Counted from the first letter of the stretch, positions 1 to 7,331 are shown. The stretch: DNA of 10,362 bases from an uncultured Oscillospiraceae bacterium (GCA_900550315.1 URRK01000047.1:1-10362); one strand, 5' to 3'. Made by a program: numbers and translations. The notes: generated from the letters alone by a model not told the origin.

Positions 1-57
1 GCTGCGTAAGTTTAAATTGTTTTTTGCTCAAAGCCGTTAAAATTTTGCGGTTTTGGT

Positions 58-705
58 TTAGTGCTGCTTTCCTAAGCTGTGAATGTTGTAGGAAAGCCGC
101 ATAAGGCTATCCCCCAAATGAACATTTTCTACCGCAATGCCGGCGTGCTTTACCGAAAGGTCGCTGTGCGAAAAGTTCCAAAACCCTTTAATACCAAGGG
201 CAATTAGGGTGTCGCAAAGCTTTTCGGCCTCAATCTTTGGAATACACAAAATAGCCGCCGTTGGAAAATTCTCTTTGCAAAATTCATCAATATCGTTAAT
301 ATTGCGAACCGGAATGCCTTTAATAATGCGGCCGGTCATGGCCTCTATTTTGTCAAAAATTCCAATCAGGCGAAAGCCCTTGGTTTCAAACACCATGTGG
401 TTTGCAATGGCGCGGCCCAAATTGCCGGCACCAATTAAAATTGTTTTTTGGGGCTGGTTTAGGCCTAAAATGCGGCCAATTTCCTGCTGCAGCTGCTCAA
501 TATTGTAGCCGTAGCCCTGCTGGCCAAAGCCGCCAAAGCAGTTTAGGTCCTGCCTAATCTGGCTGGCGGTAACGCCCATTTTTTTAGCCAGCTCGCCGGA
601 GGAAATTCGCGTCATTCCGGCGCTTTTTAAATCCCCTAAAAAGCGGTAATACCGCGGCAGGCGCTTAATAACCAAAGCCGAAATACCGTTTGAATACTGC
701 AACAA
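58..705 (-). CDS. rex: Redox-sensing transcriptional repressor Rex
   Basis: Rex is a cytoplasmic DNA-binding repressor that senses the NADH/NAD+ ratio; NADH releases it from operators of fermentative and respiratory genes. At 215 residues the length is normal for the family. Residues 1-80 are the winged-helix domain: IKRLPRYYR near 13-21 and the conserved block TASQIRQDL...FGGFGQQGYGY at 46-67. Residues 85-210 are a Rossmann fold with the dinucleotide loop GAGNLG at 92-97 and an acidic residue at the end of beta-2 (D118). The start is a non-ATG codon: tandem TTG TTG codons lie at 705-700, preceded by an AAGGGGG ribosome binding site about 4 bases from the first and 7 from the second, so translation could begin at 702. 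It lies 60 bases downstream of the isocitrate dehydrogenase gene on the same strand, behind a terminator-like hairpin. The family call is very secure; target genes are not shown by the sequence. Confidence 0.96.
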   Translation of the reverse strand: MLQYSNGISALVIKRLPRYYRFLGDLKSAGMTRISSGELAKKMGVTASQIRQDLNCFGGFGQQGYGYNIEQLQQEIGRILGLNQPQKTILIGAGNLGRAIANHMVFETKGFRLIGIFDKIEAMTGRIIKGIPVRNINDIDEFCKENFPTAAILCIPKIEAEKLCDTLIALGIKGFWNFSHSDLSVKHAGIAVENVHLGDSLMRLSYNIHSLGKQH

Positions 706-719
706 AATTCCCCCTTTTT

Positions 720-755
720 AAAAACAGCAGCCGGGCGGCCGAAAGCCAACCCGGC
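720..755 (-). terminator. Probable intrinsic terminator after the isocitrate dehydrogenase gene, abutting the rex ribosome binding site
   Basis: Read on the minus strand, a GC-rich stem GCCGGG (755-750) pairs with CCCGGC (735-730). An inner GGC/GCC stem (747-745 with 739-737) continues it across small mismatches and closes a CGAAA-type loop. After TGCTG comes a run of five T (724-720). The T-run is immediately followed by AAAAAGGGGG, which is the rex ribosome binding site. Hairpin plus T-run fits an intrinsic terminator, although five bases between stem and T-run is slightly long, so it may be leaky. Confidence 0.5.
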
Positions 756-765
756 CGTTTTGATT

Positions 766-1932
766 CTACAGGCTTTGAATGGTCTGCATTACATAATTGC
801 CAAACTCTTGGCAGGTGCAGCCGGTATCCCGACCGGTAATTTGCAGCTTTTTCTCTTTAAACATGCAAATATCCAGCGCTTGCTCCAGCCGCTCGGCCTG
901 TTTGTTGCGGCCAATGTGCTGCAGCAGCATAACGGCGGCCCGCAGCATAGAGCACGGGTCGGCGTACTGGGCGCGTCCCTCCTTTACCATGCGGGGGGCA
1001 GAGCCGTGAATAGCCTCGAACATAGCGTAGCGCTTACCAATGTTGGCGCTGCCGGCTGTACCAACGCCGCCCTGGAACTCGGCAGCCTCATCGGTAATAA
1101 TATCACCGTACAAATTCGGCAGCACAAAAACTTTAAAATCGCGGCGGCGCTTTTCGTCAATTAATTTTGCGGTGGTAATATCAATGTACCAGTCGTCGGT
1201 GGTAATTTCGGGATATTCCTCCCCTACCTTTTGGCAAATTTTTAAAAACTTACCGTCGGTAGTTTTAATTACATTCGCCTTGGTAATAATAGAAACACGC
1301 TCTTTTCCGTTATTCTTGGCGTACTCGTAAGCCAGGCGGGCAATACGCTCGCAGCCCTCGGTGGTGGCAACAACAAAATCAACGGCTAAATCGTCGGTAA
1401 TATGCTGGCCCTCAGAGCCAACTGCGTAGCCGCCCTCGGTATTCTCGCGAAAGAAGGTCCAATCAATGCCCTGCTCCGGCACGCGCACCGGGCGCATATT
1501 GCAAAACAAATCCAGCTCTTTACGCATGGCAACATTAGCGCTTTCAATATTCGGCCACTCATCGCCCGCGCGGGGGGTGGTGGTGGGGCCTTTTAAAATA
1601 ACATGGCACTTTTTCAGCTCGGCTAAAACATCATCCGGAATAGCCTTGCCGGCAGCAGCACGGTTTTCAATGGTCAGGCCGTTAATGGTACGAAATTCCA
1701 CCTTGCCGGCCTCTACCTCGTCCTTTAATAAAAATTCCAGCACGCGGGCGGCCTCGTTGGTAATTACCGGGCCAATGCCGTCGCCGCCGCAAACGCCAAT
1801 AATCAGTTTATCTAACTTTTTGTAATCGGTGTATTCCTTTTCGGCGCGAATACGCTCGGCGCGCTCCTGCTGCTTACGAATAAGCGCCTCAAACTTTTCT
1901 ACCGCTGTTTTAATTTGCAATTCTTTGTTCAT
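766..1932 (-). CDS. Isocitrate/isopropylmalate-family dehydrogenase, probably isocitrate dehydrogenase
   Basis: A beta-decarboxylating dehydrogenase of 388 residues. It probably oxidises isocitrate to 2-oxoglutarate in the cytoplasm, since the gene upstream is aconitase. Visible motifs are the GGDGIGP cofactor/substrate loop at 49-55, the substrate serine and arginine in SANVAMR (131-137), further arginines at 147 and 150, K218 in TKANV, and metal-binding Asp at 251, 277 and 281. The family signature NLYGDIITDEAA...GGVGTAGSANIG lies at 273-299, then HGSAP at 309-313. SxN at the phosphorylation-site-like position favours isocitrate over isopropylmalate. After HGSAP come R-M, where NAD enzymes usually have D-I and NADP enzymes K-Y, so cofactor choice cannot be read directly. 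An N-terminal charged helical extension of about 40 residues precedes the core. An AGGAAG ribosome binding site lies 9 bases before the ATG, inside the 3' end of the aconitase gene; the two genes are 6 bases apart and surely co-transcribed. Confidence 0.9.
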   Translation of the reverse strand: MNKELQIKTAVEKFEALIRKQQERAERIRAEKEYTDYKKLDKLIIGVCGGDGIGPVITNEAARVLEFLLKDEVEAGKVEFRTINGLTIENRAAAGKAIPDDVLAELKKCHVILKGPTTTPRAGDEWPNIESANVAMRKELDLFCNMRPVRVPEQGIDWTFFRENTEGGYAVGSEGQHITDDLAVDFVVATTEGCERIARLAYEYAKNNGKERVSIITKANVIKTTDGKFLKICQKVGEEYPEITTDDWYIDITTAKLIDEKRRRDFKVFVLPNLYGDIITDEAAEFQGGVGTAGSANIGKRYAMFEAIHGSAPRMVKEGRAQYADPCSMLRAAVMLLQHIGRNKQAERLEQALDICMFKEKKLQITGRDTGCTCQEFGNYVMQTIQSL

Positions 1933-1938
1933 GAATCA

Positions 1939-3885
1939 TTACTTCCTTTCTGCGCAAATGCGGGTGTAATTTAACAGGCCGCCGCACAACAGCATTTCGG
2001 CCGACCGATTGGAAAAACCGGTGTTTAGCTGGTAAGTGTGGCCCTTGGTTTTGTTTAGAAGGGTTACGGCCTTGGCGCCGGCCTGCACCGCCTGGCGAAT
2101 GTTGGAAAGCTCCAAATCGTCCATAAAATCAATATCGTTATAATCGGTGGGGTTAGCAAAGGTAAGCGGAATAATGCCCGCGTTTACCAAATTGGCTACA
2201 TGAATACGGGCAAAGCTTTTGGCCACAACCGCCTTAATGCCTAAATACAGCGGCACCAGCGCAGCGTGCTCACGCGAGGAGCCCTGGCCGTAATTTTCGC
2301 CCCCTATAATAATGCCCTTGCCCTCTTTTTTGCAGTTAGCGGGGAAGTTTTCATCGCACCGGGTAAAGCAAAAGTTTGACATATACGGAATATTAGAGCG
2401 GAACGGCAAAATTTTGGCGCCGGCCGGCATAATGTGGTCGGTTGTAATGTTGTCGCCAACCTTTAAAATGGCCTTGGCGACAATGCTTTCGGCCAGCGGC
2501 TCGGTTTTTGGAAAAGGCTTAATATTTGGCCCGCGCACAATTTGCACTTCGCCGGCCCGCTCTGCCGGGGCGGGCGGGTCAATTAAATTGTCGTTCACCA
2601 CAAAACGCTCCGGCAGCGTAATGCCGGAAAGGTCGGTTTTTAGGGTGGTGGGGTCGGTCATGTAGCCGGTTAGCGCGGCAGCTACTGCCGTTTCGGGGCT
2701 AACCAAGTAAACGCCCGCGTCGGCCGTGCCGGAGCGGCCCTCGAAATTACGGTTAAAGGTGCGCAGCGAAACGCCGGCGGAATTTGGCGCTTGGCCCATG
2801 CCAATGCAGGGGCCGCAGGCGCACTCTAACACGCGCACCCCGGCGGCAATAATTTTAGCCAGCGCCCCGCACTGCGAAAGCATATACAGCACCTGCTTAG
2901 AGCCCGGCGCAATGCCAACGCTAACGGTGGGGTCAACGGTTTTACCGTCTAACAACGCGGCAACCTTTAGCATATCAAACAGCGAGGAATTGGTGCAGCT
3001 GCCAATTAAAACCTGGTCTACCTTCAGCTTGCCAATTTCTTTAACCTTTTTCACATTATCGGGCGAATGGGGCATGGCGGCCAGCGGCTCTAAGGCCGAA
3101 AGGTCTACGGTAATTTCTTTGTCGTAAACGGCATCGGGGTCGCTGTGCAGCTCGGTAAAATCCTGCGCGCGGTCCTGGGCGGTTAAAAAGGCCTTGGTTA
3201 CTTCGTCGGCCGGAAAAATGGAGGTAGAAGCCCCCAGCTCGGCGCCCATGTTGGTAATGGTAGCCCGCTCCGGCACCGAAAGGGTTTGAACCCCCTCGCC
3301 GGCGTACTCTACCACATAGCCAACGCCCCCCTTTACCGAAAGCTGACGCAAAACCTCTAAAATAATATCTTTCGCCGAAACAAAGGGGCGCAGCCGGCCC
3401 AAAAGGTTAACCCGCAGCATTTTTGGCATTGGAATATGGTACGCGCCGCCGCCCATGGCCACCGCAACATCCATACCGCCGGCACCCATGGCCAGCATGC
3501 CCATGCCGCCGCAGGTGGGGGTGTGCGAATCGGAGCCGATGAGCGTTTTGCCCGGCGCCGAAAACCGCTCTAAATGAACCTGGTGGCAAATGCCGTTGCC
3601 GGGGTGCGAATAATAAATGCCATGTTTTTTACATACCGACTGTATGTACCTGTGGTCGTCGGCGTTTTCAAACCCGGTTTGCAGGGTATTGTGGTCAATG
3701 TACGCAACCGAGCGCTCGGTTTTTACCCGATCAACCCCCATGGCCTCAAACTCTAAATAAGCCATGGTCCCGGTGGCGTCCTGCGTTAGGGTCTGGTCAA
3801 TTTTCAGGCCAATATCCTGCCCGGGAATCATCTCGCCCTCTACCAAATGGGCGGCAATTATTTTTTGTGCAATGGTTTTTCCCAT
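1939..3885 (-). CDS. Aconitate hydratase (about 648-residue clostridial type)
   Basis: Aconitase interconverts citrate and isocitrate through cis-aconitate using a [4Fe-4S] cluster. The N-terminal half shows the catalytic domains: QDATGTMAYLEFEAMG near 35-50, SDSHTPTCGGMGMLAMGAGG near 118-137, and three cluster-ligand cysteines, C297 in IGSCTNS and C357/C360 in CACGPCIGMGQ. The C-terminal swivel domain carries GGENYGQGSSREHAA near 528-542. The length matches the short fused aconitases of Clostridia rather than the ~890-residue AcnA or AcnB. I place the start at 3885. The AAAGGAG site is only about one base from an upstream ATG at 3891 but 7 bases from this one, and the protein then begins MGKTIAQKIIAAHL as homologues do. 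It is the first gene of a pair with isocitrate dehydrogenase. Citrate synthase is not in the window. The 253 bases upstream are rich in inverted repeats. Confidence 0.95.
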   Translation of the reverse strand: MGKTIAQKIIAAHLVEGEMIPGQDIGLKIDQTLTQDATGTMAYLEFEAMGVDRVKTERSVAYIDHNTLQTGFENADDHRYIQSVCKKHGIYYSHPGNGICHQVHLERFSAPGKTLIGSDSHTPTCGGMGMLAMGAGGMDVAVAMGGGAYHIPMPKMLRVNLLGRLRPFVSAKDIILEVLRQLSVKGGVGYVVEYAGEGVQTLSVPERATITNMGAELGASTSIFPADEVTKAFLTAQDRAQDFTELHSDPDAVYDKEITVDLSALEPLAAMPHSPDNVKKVKEIGKLKVDQVLIGSCTNSSLFDMLKVAALLDGKTVDPTVSVGIAPGSKQVLYMLSQCGALAKIIAAGVRVLECACGPCIGMGQAPNSAGVSLRTFNRNFEGRSGTADAGVYLVSPETAVAAALTGYMTDPTTLKTDLSGITLPERFVVNDNLIDPPAPAERAGEVQIVRGPNIKPFPKTEPLAESIVAKAILKVGDNITTDHIMPAGAKILPFRSNIPYMSNFCFTRCDENFPANCKKEGKGIIIGGENYGQGSSREHAALVPLYLGIKAVVAKSFARIHVANLVNAGIIPLTFANPTDYNDIDFMDDLELSNIRQAVQAGAKAVTLLNKTKGHTYQLNTGFSNRSAEMLLCGGLLNYTRICAERK

Positions 3886-3916
3886 TTTCATTCTCCTTTA
3901 CCTATTGTTCCGGCAA

Positions 3917-3946
3917 CCCCTAAACGCCCGGTTTTAGCGTTTAAAG
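3917..3946 (-). other. Stem-loop in the aconitase leader
   Basis: A perfect 7-base inverted repeat, TAAACGC at 3921-3927 and GCGTTTA at 3937-3943, with a 9-base loop. CCC/GGG can extend it past a two-base bulge. It sits about 35-60 bases before the aconitase start on the transcribed strand. It lacks a T-run on the minus strand, so it is a leader hairpin or protein site rather than a terminator. Confidence 0.4.
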
Positions 3947-3960
3947 GGCGGCCTTGGTTT

Positions 3961-4047
3961 AAAAAATTTACCTAAACGGCAGCTTGGAGCTTAGCAATTT
4001 TTAACGCACAAAAAGCGGTAAAAAGCCGCGTTTACTGCCCGTTTAGG
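3961..4047 (-). terminator. Long imperfect inverted repeat with T-run between aspS and aconitase; possible aspS terminator
   Basis: On the minus strand the 13-base arm at 4047-4035 (CCTAAACGGGCAG) pairs with CTGCCGTTTAGG at 3982-3971, apart from one bulged base. TAAATTTTTT (3970-3961) follows immediately. The arms enclose a 52-base loop with its own small hairpin, GCGG (4029-4026) with CCGC (4018-4015), which is followed by five T (4014-4010). Either hairpin could terminate aspS transcription, and the two could form alternatives. The long loop lowers confidence. Confidence 0.35.
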
Positions 4048-4060
4048 GTTAGGCAACACC

Positions 4061-4074
4061 CCGCCTAAAGGCGG
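4061..4074. repeat. Short GC hairpin downstream of aspS
   Basis: CCGCC at 4061-4065 and GGCGG at 4070-4074 form a 5-base stem with a TAAA loop. No T-run follows on the minus strand. A further inverted repeat, TTTAGCC (4108-4114) with GGCTAAA (4136-4142), encloses the inner stem CCGGC/GCCGG and lies just past the aspS stop, also without a T-run. They are recorded as structure only. Confidence 0.3.
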
Positions 4075-4144
4075 CAATTTTGCTAAATTCGGCCAAGTCT
4101 TTTTGCTTTTAGCCAAACAGCCGGCTTTGCCGGGCGGCTAAAGG

Positions 4145-5932
4145 CTAATTCTGCTCTTTGGGGGCTACGGCAATTTCAAGCTCCTGCAGCTGCTGCGGGT
4201 CTACCTCGGCGGGGGCACCGCTCATAAGCTCGCTGGCGTTTTGCACCTTTGGAAAAGCAATCACATCCCGCAGGCTTTCGCTTTGCGACATAAGCATTAC
4301 TAAGCGGTCTAACCCAAGGCCCATACCGCCGTGCGGCGGGGCGCCGTATTTAAAGGCGTTTACCAAAAAGCCAAACTTTTCCTCGGCCTGCTGCGGGGTA
4401 AGCCCCAGCGCGGCAAACATTTTTTGCTGCAGCTCCGGGTCGGTAATTCGAATAGAGCCGCTGGAAAGCTCTACCCCGTTTAGTACTAAATCGTACGCTT
4501 TGGCGTAAACCTTTTCCGGTGCGGAATCTAAGTACTGCACACATTCATCCAGCGGGGCGGTAAAGGGGTGATGCATGGCGTTATAGGTGCCGGTTTCCTC
4601 ATCAAACTCAAAAAACGGGAACTCGGTGATCCACAAAAATTTGTTTTGCTTTGGAATAATGTTTAGCTTGCGGGCAACCTCTAACCGCAGCGCCCCCAAG
4701 GTGGAAAGGGCCGTGGCTTTACGGTCGGCAATTATGAAAACAACATCCCCCTGCTCGGCGCCGGCGCGGGCCAAAATGGCGGCAAACTGCTCCTCGGTTA
4801 AAAATTTGGCAAACGAGCAGCTGGGCGTTTGCTCGGCCCAGCGCACAAAGGCCAGGCCCTTAGCGCCAATGCCGCGCACATACTCGGTCAGGCGGTCAAT
4901 TTCCTTTCGGGTTAAAACGGCGGCAGCGTTTTTAGCGGTAATGCAGCGCACCGTGCCGCCCGATTTTACCGTATCGGCAAAAACGCCAAACCCGCAATCG
5001 GCCACCAGGTCCGAAAGGTCCCGCAGTTTCATGCCAAAGCGTACATCCGGCTTGTCGGAGCCGTAATTTTCTAAGGCGTCGTTATACTTCATGCGCTCAA
5101 TGGGCTCGGTAATTTCCTCCCCCAATACATTTTTAAACAGGTATTTAATAAACTGCTCCCCAATTTGCAAAACATCCTCCATTTCTACAAAGGACATTTC
5201 AAGGTCAATTTGGGTAAATTCGGGCTGACGGTCGGCGCGCAGGTCCTCATCACGGTAGCAGCGCGCTAACTGCACATAGCGGTCGAACCCCGAAAGCATT
5301 AACAGCTGCTTGTACAGCTGGGGCGATTGCGGCAGCGCGTAAAACGCGCCCGGATGCACCCGGGAGGGGACTAAGTAATCTCTTGCGCCCTCGGGGGTAG
5401 ATTTAATCAGCGTAGGGGTTTCAATTTCTAAAAATCCGTTTTGGTCAAAAAAGTCCCGCGCAACCTTGGCAATGCGGTGCCGCAGCATAATGTTTTGCTG
5501 CAGCTTGGGGCGGCGAAGGTCTAAGTAACGGTACTTCAGCCGCAGCTCGTCCTTGGCTTTGGTGGCGTCTAAAACCTCAAACGGCGGGGTTTCGGCCGCG
5601 CCTAAAATGCGCAGATCCTGCACAAACAGCTCCAGCTCTCCGGTTTTAAGCTCGGTGTTTACCGAAGAGCGGCGGCGCACCACGCCCTGCGCCATCAACA
5701 CAAACTCGCTGCGCACGGCAAAGGCCTTTTCAAAAACGGCGCGATCGGTGTGGTCGTCAAACGCCAGCTGTAAAATACCGGTGCGGTCGCGCAGGTCAAT
5801 AAAAATCAGCTGCCCTAAGTCGCGCTGCCGCGCGGCCCAGCCGCAAACCGTAACGGTTTTTTTCAAATCGGCCGCGGTAACCTCGCCGCAGTAATGGGTG
5901 CGCTTCAGGCCGGTCATTTTATCTAACTTCAT
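4145..5932 (-). CDS. aspS: Aspartyl-tRNA synthetase (bacterial type)
   Basis: A class II aminoacyl-tRNA synthetase that charges tRNA-Asp in the cytoplasm; 595 residues is the usual bacterial length. The order is an OB-fold anticodon-binding domain at about 10-115 (CGWAARQRDLGQLIFIDLRD at 30-49) and motif 1 near 163-173 (FDQNGFLEIET). The aspartate/tRNA block GARDYLVPSRV...ALPQSPQLYKQLLM follows at 182-212. Motif 2 is CYRDEDLRADRQPEFTQID at 225-243, then a GAD insertion at about 300-410, and motif 3 GMGLGLDRLVML at 536-547. Leu39 in RDLG matches the Leu of the E. coli enzyme rather than the His seen in non-discriminating forms, which suggests tRNA-Asp specificity. I chose the ATG at 5932 because a GGAGAGGA site lies 9 bases before it; the extra 26 upstream codons are not family-like. 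No T-box leader motif was found. It is flanked by mgsA and the aconitase gene. Confidence 0.98.
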   Translation of the reverse strand: MKLDKMTGLKRTHYCGEVTAADLKKTVTVCGWAARQRDLGQLIFIDLRDRTGILQLAFDDHTDRAVFEKAFAVRSEFVLMAQGVVRRRSSVNTELKTGELELFVQDLRILGAAETPPFEVLDATKAKDELRLKYRYLDLRRPKLQQNIMLRHRIAKVARDFFDQNGFLEIETPTLIKSTPEGARDYLVPSRVHPGAFYALPQSPQLYKQLLMLSGFDRYVQLARCYRDEDLRADRQPEFTQIDLEMSFVEMEDVLQIGEQFIKYLFKNVLGEEITEPIERMKYNDALENYGSDKPDVRFGMKLRDLSDLVADCGFGVFADTVKSGGTVRCITAKNAAAVLTRKEIDRLTEYVRGIGAKGLAFVRWAEQTPSCSFAKFLTEEQFAAILARAGAEQGDVVFIIADRKATALSTLGALRLEVARKLNIIPKQNKFLWITEFPFFEFDEETGTYNAMHHPFTAPLDECVQYLDSAPEKVYAKAYDLVLNGVELSSGSIRITDPELQQKMFAALGLTPQQAEEKFGFLVNAFKYGAPPHGGMGLGLDRLVMLMSQSESLRDVIAFPKVQNASELMSGAPAEVDPQQLQELEIAVAPKEQN

Positions 5933-5990
5933 GGTTAAAAATCCTCTCCAACAAATGGCTGCGGCAAAATCCGCCAAGGCCAAATGCACA

Positions 5991-6034
5991 ATAATATTTA
6001 AATTGAACAATAAAAATTAAAGAATATTAAAATA
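5991..6034 (-). promoter_or_regulatory. AT-rich patch, likely to hold the aspS promoter
   Basis: Only 3 of these 44 bases are G or C, in sharp contrast to the surroundings. It lies 60-100 bases before the aspS start. Several -10-like hexamers (for example TATTAT) occur, but none has a convincing -35 at 16-18 bases, so I do not assign boxes. Confidence 0.35.
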
Positions 6035-6060
6035 CGAACAGGCGAACCTCGCGGCCCGCC
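6031..6060 (-). terminator. Possible terminator after mgsA
   Basis: Positions 6041-6060 can fold as GGCG/CGCC plus an inner CC/GG with a 2x2 internal loop. On the minus strand TGTTCGTATT and then the AT-rich patch follow. The stem is imperfect and the T-run interrupted, so this is a weak call supported by position, about 20 bases after the mgsA stop. Confidence 0.3.
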
Positions 6061-6079
6061 CGTTTACGGTGCGTTTTTA

Positions 6080-6481
6080 TTATTTGGTGCGCAAAATCTC
6101 ACGCCAATCTAAATCGCCGCGCTCTAAGCCGTGAATTAAAACCTCGGCGGTGGCAATGTTGGTGGCAACCGGAATGTTGTGAACATCACAAATATTCAGC
6201 AAAACCTTTTCGTCCGGCTCGCTGGGCTTACGGTCTAATGGATCGCGGAAAAATAAAACCAGATCAATTTCCTCGCAGCTAATACGGGAAACAATTTGCT
6301 GTGCGCCGCCTTGTGCGCCACTTAAAAAACGGGTAATATCCAACCCTGTAGCCTCCGCCACCAGCTTGCCGGTTGTGCCGGTTGCAAAAATTTTGTGCCG
6401 GCTTAAAACGCCGCAATAAGCAATGCAAAATTGAACCATTAATTCTTTTTTAGCGTCGTGCGCAATTACAGCAATGTTCAT
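6080..6481 (-). CDS. mgsA: Methylglyoxal synthase-like protein with altered active site
   Basis: Methylglyoxal synthase converts dihydroxyacetone phosphate to methylglyoxal and phosphate, a bypass relieving sugar-phosphate stress. The 133 residues span the whole MGS-like domain: IAHDAKK at 5-11 (H8 equals E. coli H19), ATGTTGKLV at 33-41, SGAQGGAQQI at 54-63, IDLVLFFRDPL at 72-82, and NIPVATNIATAEVLI at 102-116. Two residues differ from E. coli: the catalytic Asp71 in GGDQQ is Ala60 (codon GCA), and phosphate-site His98 is Ser87. D80 and D90 (E. coli D91, D101) are kept. From memory, some clostridial proteins annotated MgsA carry similar changes, so this may be a subfamily with reduced or different activity. 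The GLERGDLDWREI tail is typical of clostridial homologues. A GGAAG site lies 12 bases before the ATG. It follows the minD-like gene by 88 bases without a clear promoter, so it is probably co-transcribed with it. Confidence 0.85.
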   Translation of the reverse strand: MNIAVIAHDAKKELMVQFCIAYCGVLSRHKIFATGTTGKLVAEATGLDITRFLSGAQGGAQQIVSRISCEEIDLVLFFRDPLDRKPSEPDEKVLLNICDVHNIPVATNIATAEVLIHGLERGDLDWREILRTK

Positions 6482-6569
6482 TTAAATTTCTAACTTCCTT
6501 TCACTTTAAATAGGCCGCAGGCAACGCCCCGCCCCAAAACAGCGGCTAAGCTTTTGCCCGCCAAAGCTG

Positions 6570-7331
6570 TTATTTGCAAATTTTTTTAACGCCCGGCAGG
6601 GTGTGTAAAACCTTGCGGGTTACGGGAATATCGTGCCCGGTTAAACGGGCGGCAAAGCGGTTAAAGGCCTGAGCAGCAGAGCAGTTTTTTGCAAGCGGCC
6701 GCCCCAAAAGGGTGCTTTGGTAAAGGGCCCGGCTTTCGGGTATTAGGGCAATTAACTGCGCTTTGCAGTAATCTATTACATCGTCTAAATTGCCAAGCTG
6801 GCTTTTTTTAAGCTCGGCGCGGGTTACCCGGTTTAGCACCAGCCGCACCTGCGCCACCTCAAGGCTTTGAAAGGCCTGAACGGTTTTTGCCGCGTCCCGC
6901 AGCGGAATGCTGCCGGGGTTGCTAACCACCAGACCCTCGCAAAAGCGGGGCAACAACTCGGCGGTGTTCAGCGGCCCGGCGGGCAGGTCTAAAATAACAA
7001 AATCGTACGCGTCGGTTAATTTGGTAAGCAGCGGCTTAAAGCCGGATAGTTCCGGCAGGCTGTTTAAAGGCGCCGGCAGCAGTGAAACCCCAAAGGCGCT
7101 GCTTTTTAAAATAACTTCCTGCGCGGTGCAGCGGCCTAAAAGAATGTCGGAAAGGTCAAACGCCAGGCTGTCGGTCAACCCCAGCATAAGGTCTAAGCAG
7201 CGCATGCCAATATCGCCGTCTACCAGCAGCACCTGCCGGCCCGCACGCGCCAGCGCGCTTGCCAGCTGCACCGCAACGGTAGATTTACCAACGCCGCCTT
7301 TGCCGGAGGCTACGGCCAACATTCTGCCCAT
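6570..7331 (-). CDS. MinD/ParA-family ATPase, MinD-like
   Basis: A 253-residue deviant Walker ATPase; MinD proteins place the division site by ATP-dependent membrane binding with MinC. Residues 9-18 read SGKGGVGKST with the signature lysine K11 and the P-loop lysine K16 at E. coli MinD positions. VDGDIGMRCLD at 37-47 is the switch I/A' region (MinD has VDxDIGLRNLD). Walker B is FVILDLPAG at 111-119 with D115. The start at 7331 is chosen because GKGGVGKST should be near residue 10 and an AAAGGTGG site lies about 7 bases before it; the 31 codons further upstream look like noise. The tail (RKVLHTLPGVKKICK) does not resemble the usual basic amphipathic MinD membrane helix, and the acidic linker is missing. 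No minC or minE is adjacent. Neighbour mgsA is, from memory, a frequent companion of clostridial min genes. A soluble MinD-like or FlhG-like role is the alternative. Confidence 0.8.
   Translation of the reverse strand: MGRMLAVASGKGGVGKSTVAVQLASALARAGRQVLLVDGDIGMRCLDLMLGLTDSLAFDLSDILLGRCTAQEVILKSSAFGVSLLPAPLNSLPELSGFKPLLTKLTDAYDFVILDLPAGPLNTAELLPRFCEGLVVSNPGSIPLRDAAKTVQAFQSLEVAQVRLVLNRVTRAELKKSQLGNLDDVIDYCKAQLIALIPESRALYQSTLLGRPLAKNCSAAQAFNRFAARLTGHDIPVTRKVLHTLPGVKKICK

Noticed and set aside
1..57. Terminator after rex
   Set aside because: I could not find a stable hairpin with T-run in these bases; it may lie beyond the window edge.
137..508. Plus-strand open frame opposite rex
   Set aside because: It is a shadow of a secure gene, with no motif.
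5933..6010. Upstream in-frame start extending aspS by 26 codons
   Set aside because: The extra residues do not resemble the family N-terminus, and the strong ribosome binding site serves the ATG at 5932.
5933..6079. T-box leader before aspS
   Set aside because: The conserved T-box antiterminator sequence is absent, and the gap is too short for a full T-box.
6549..6568. AGCTTT/AAAGCT hairpin after the minD-like gene
   Set aside because: It is a six-base AT-containing stem without a T-run, so not convincing as a terminator between minD and mgsA.
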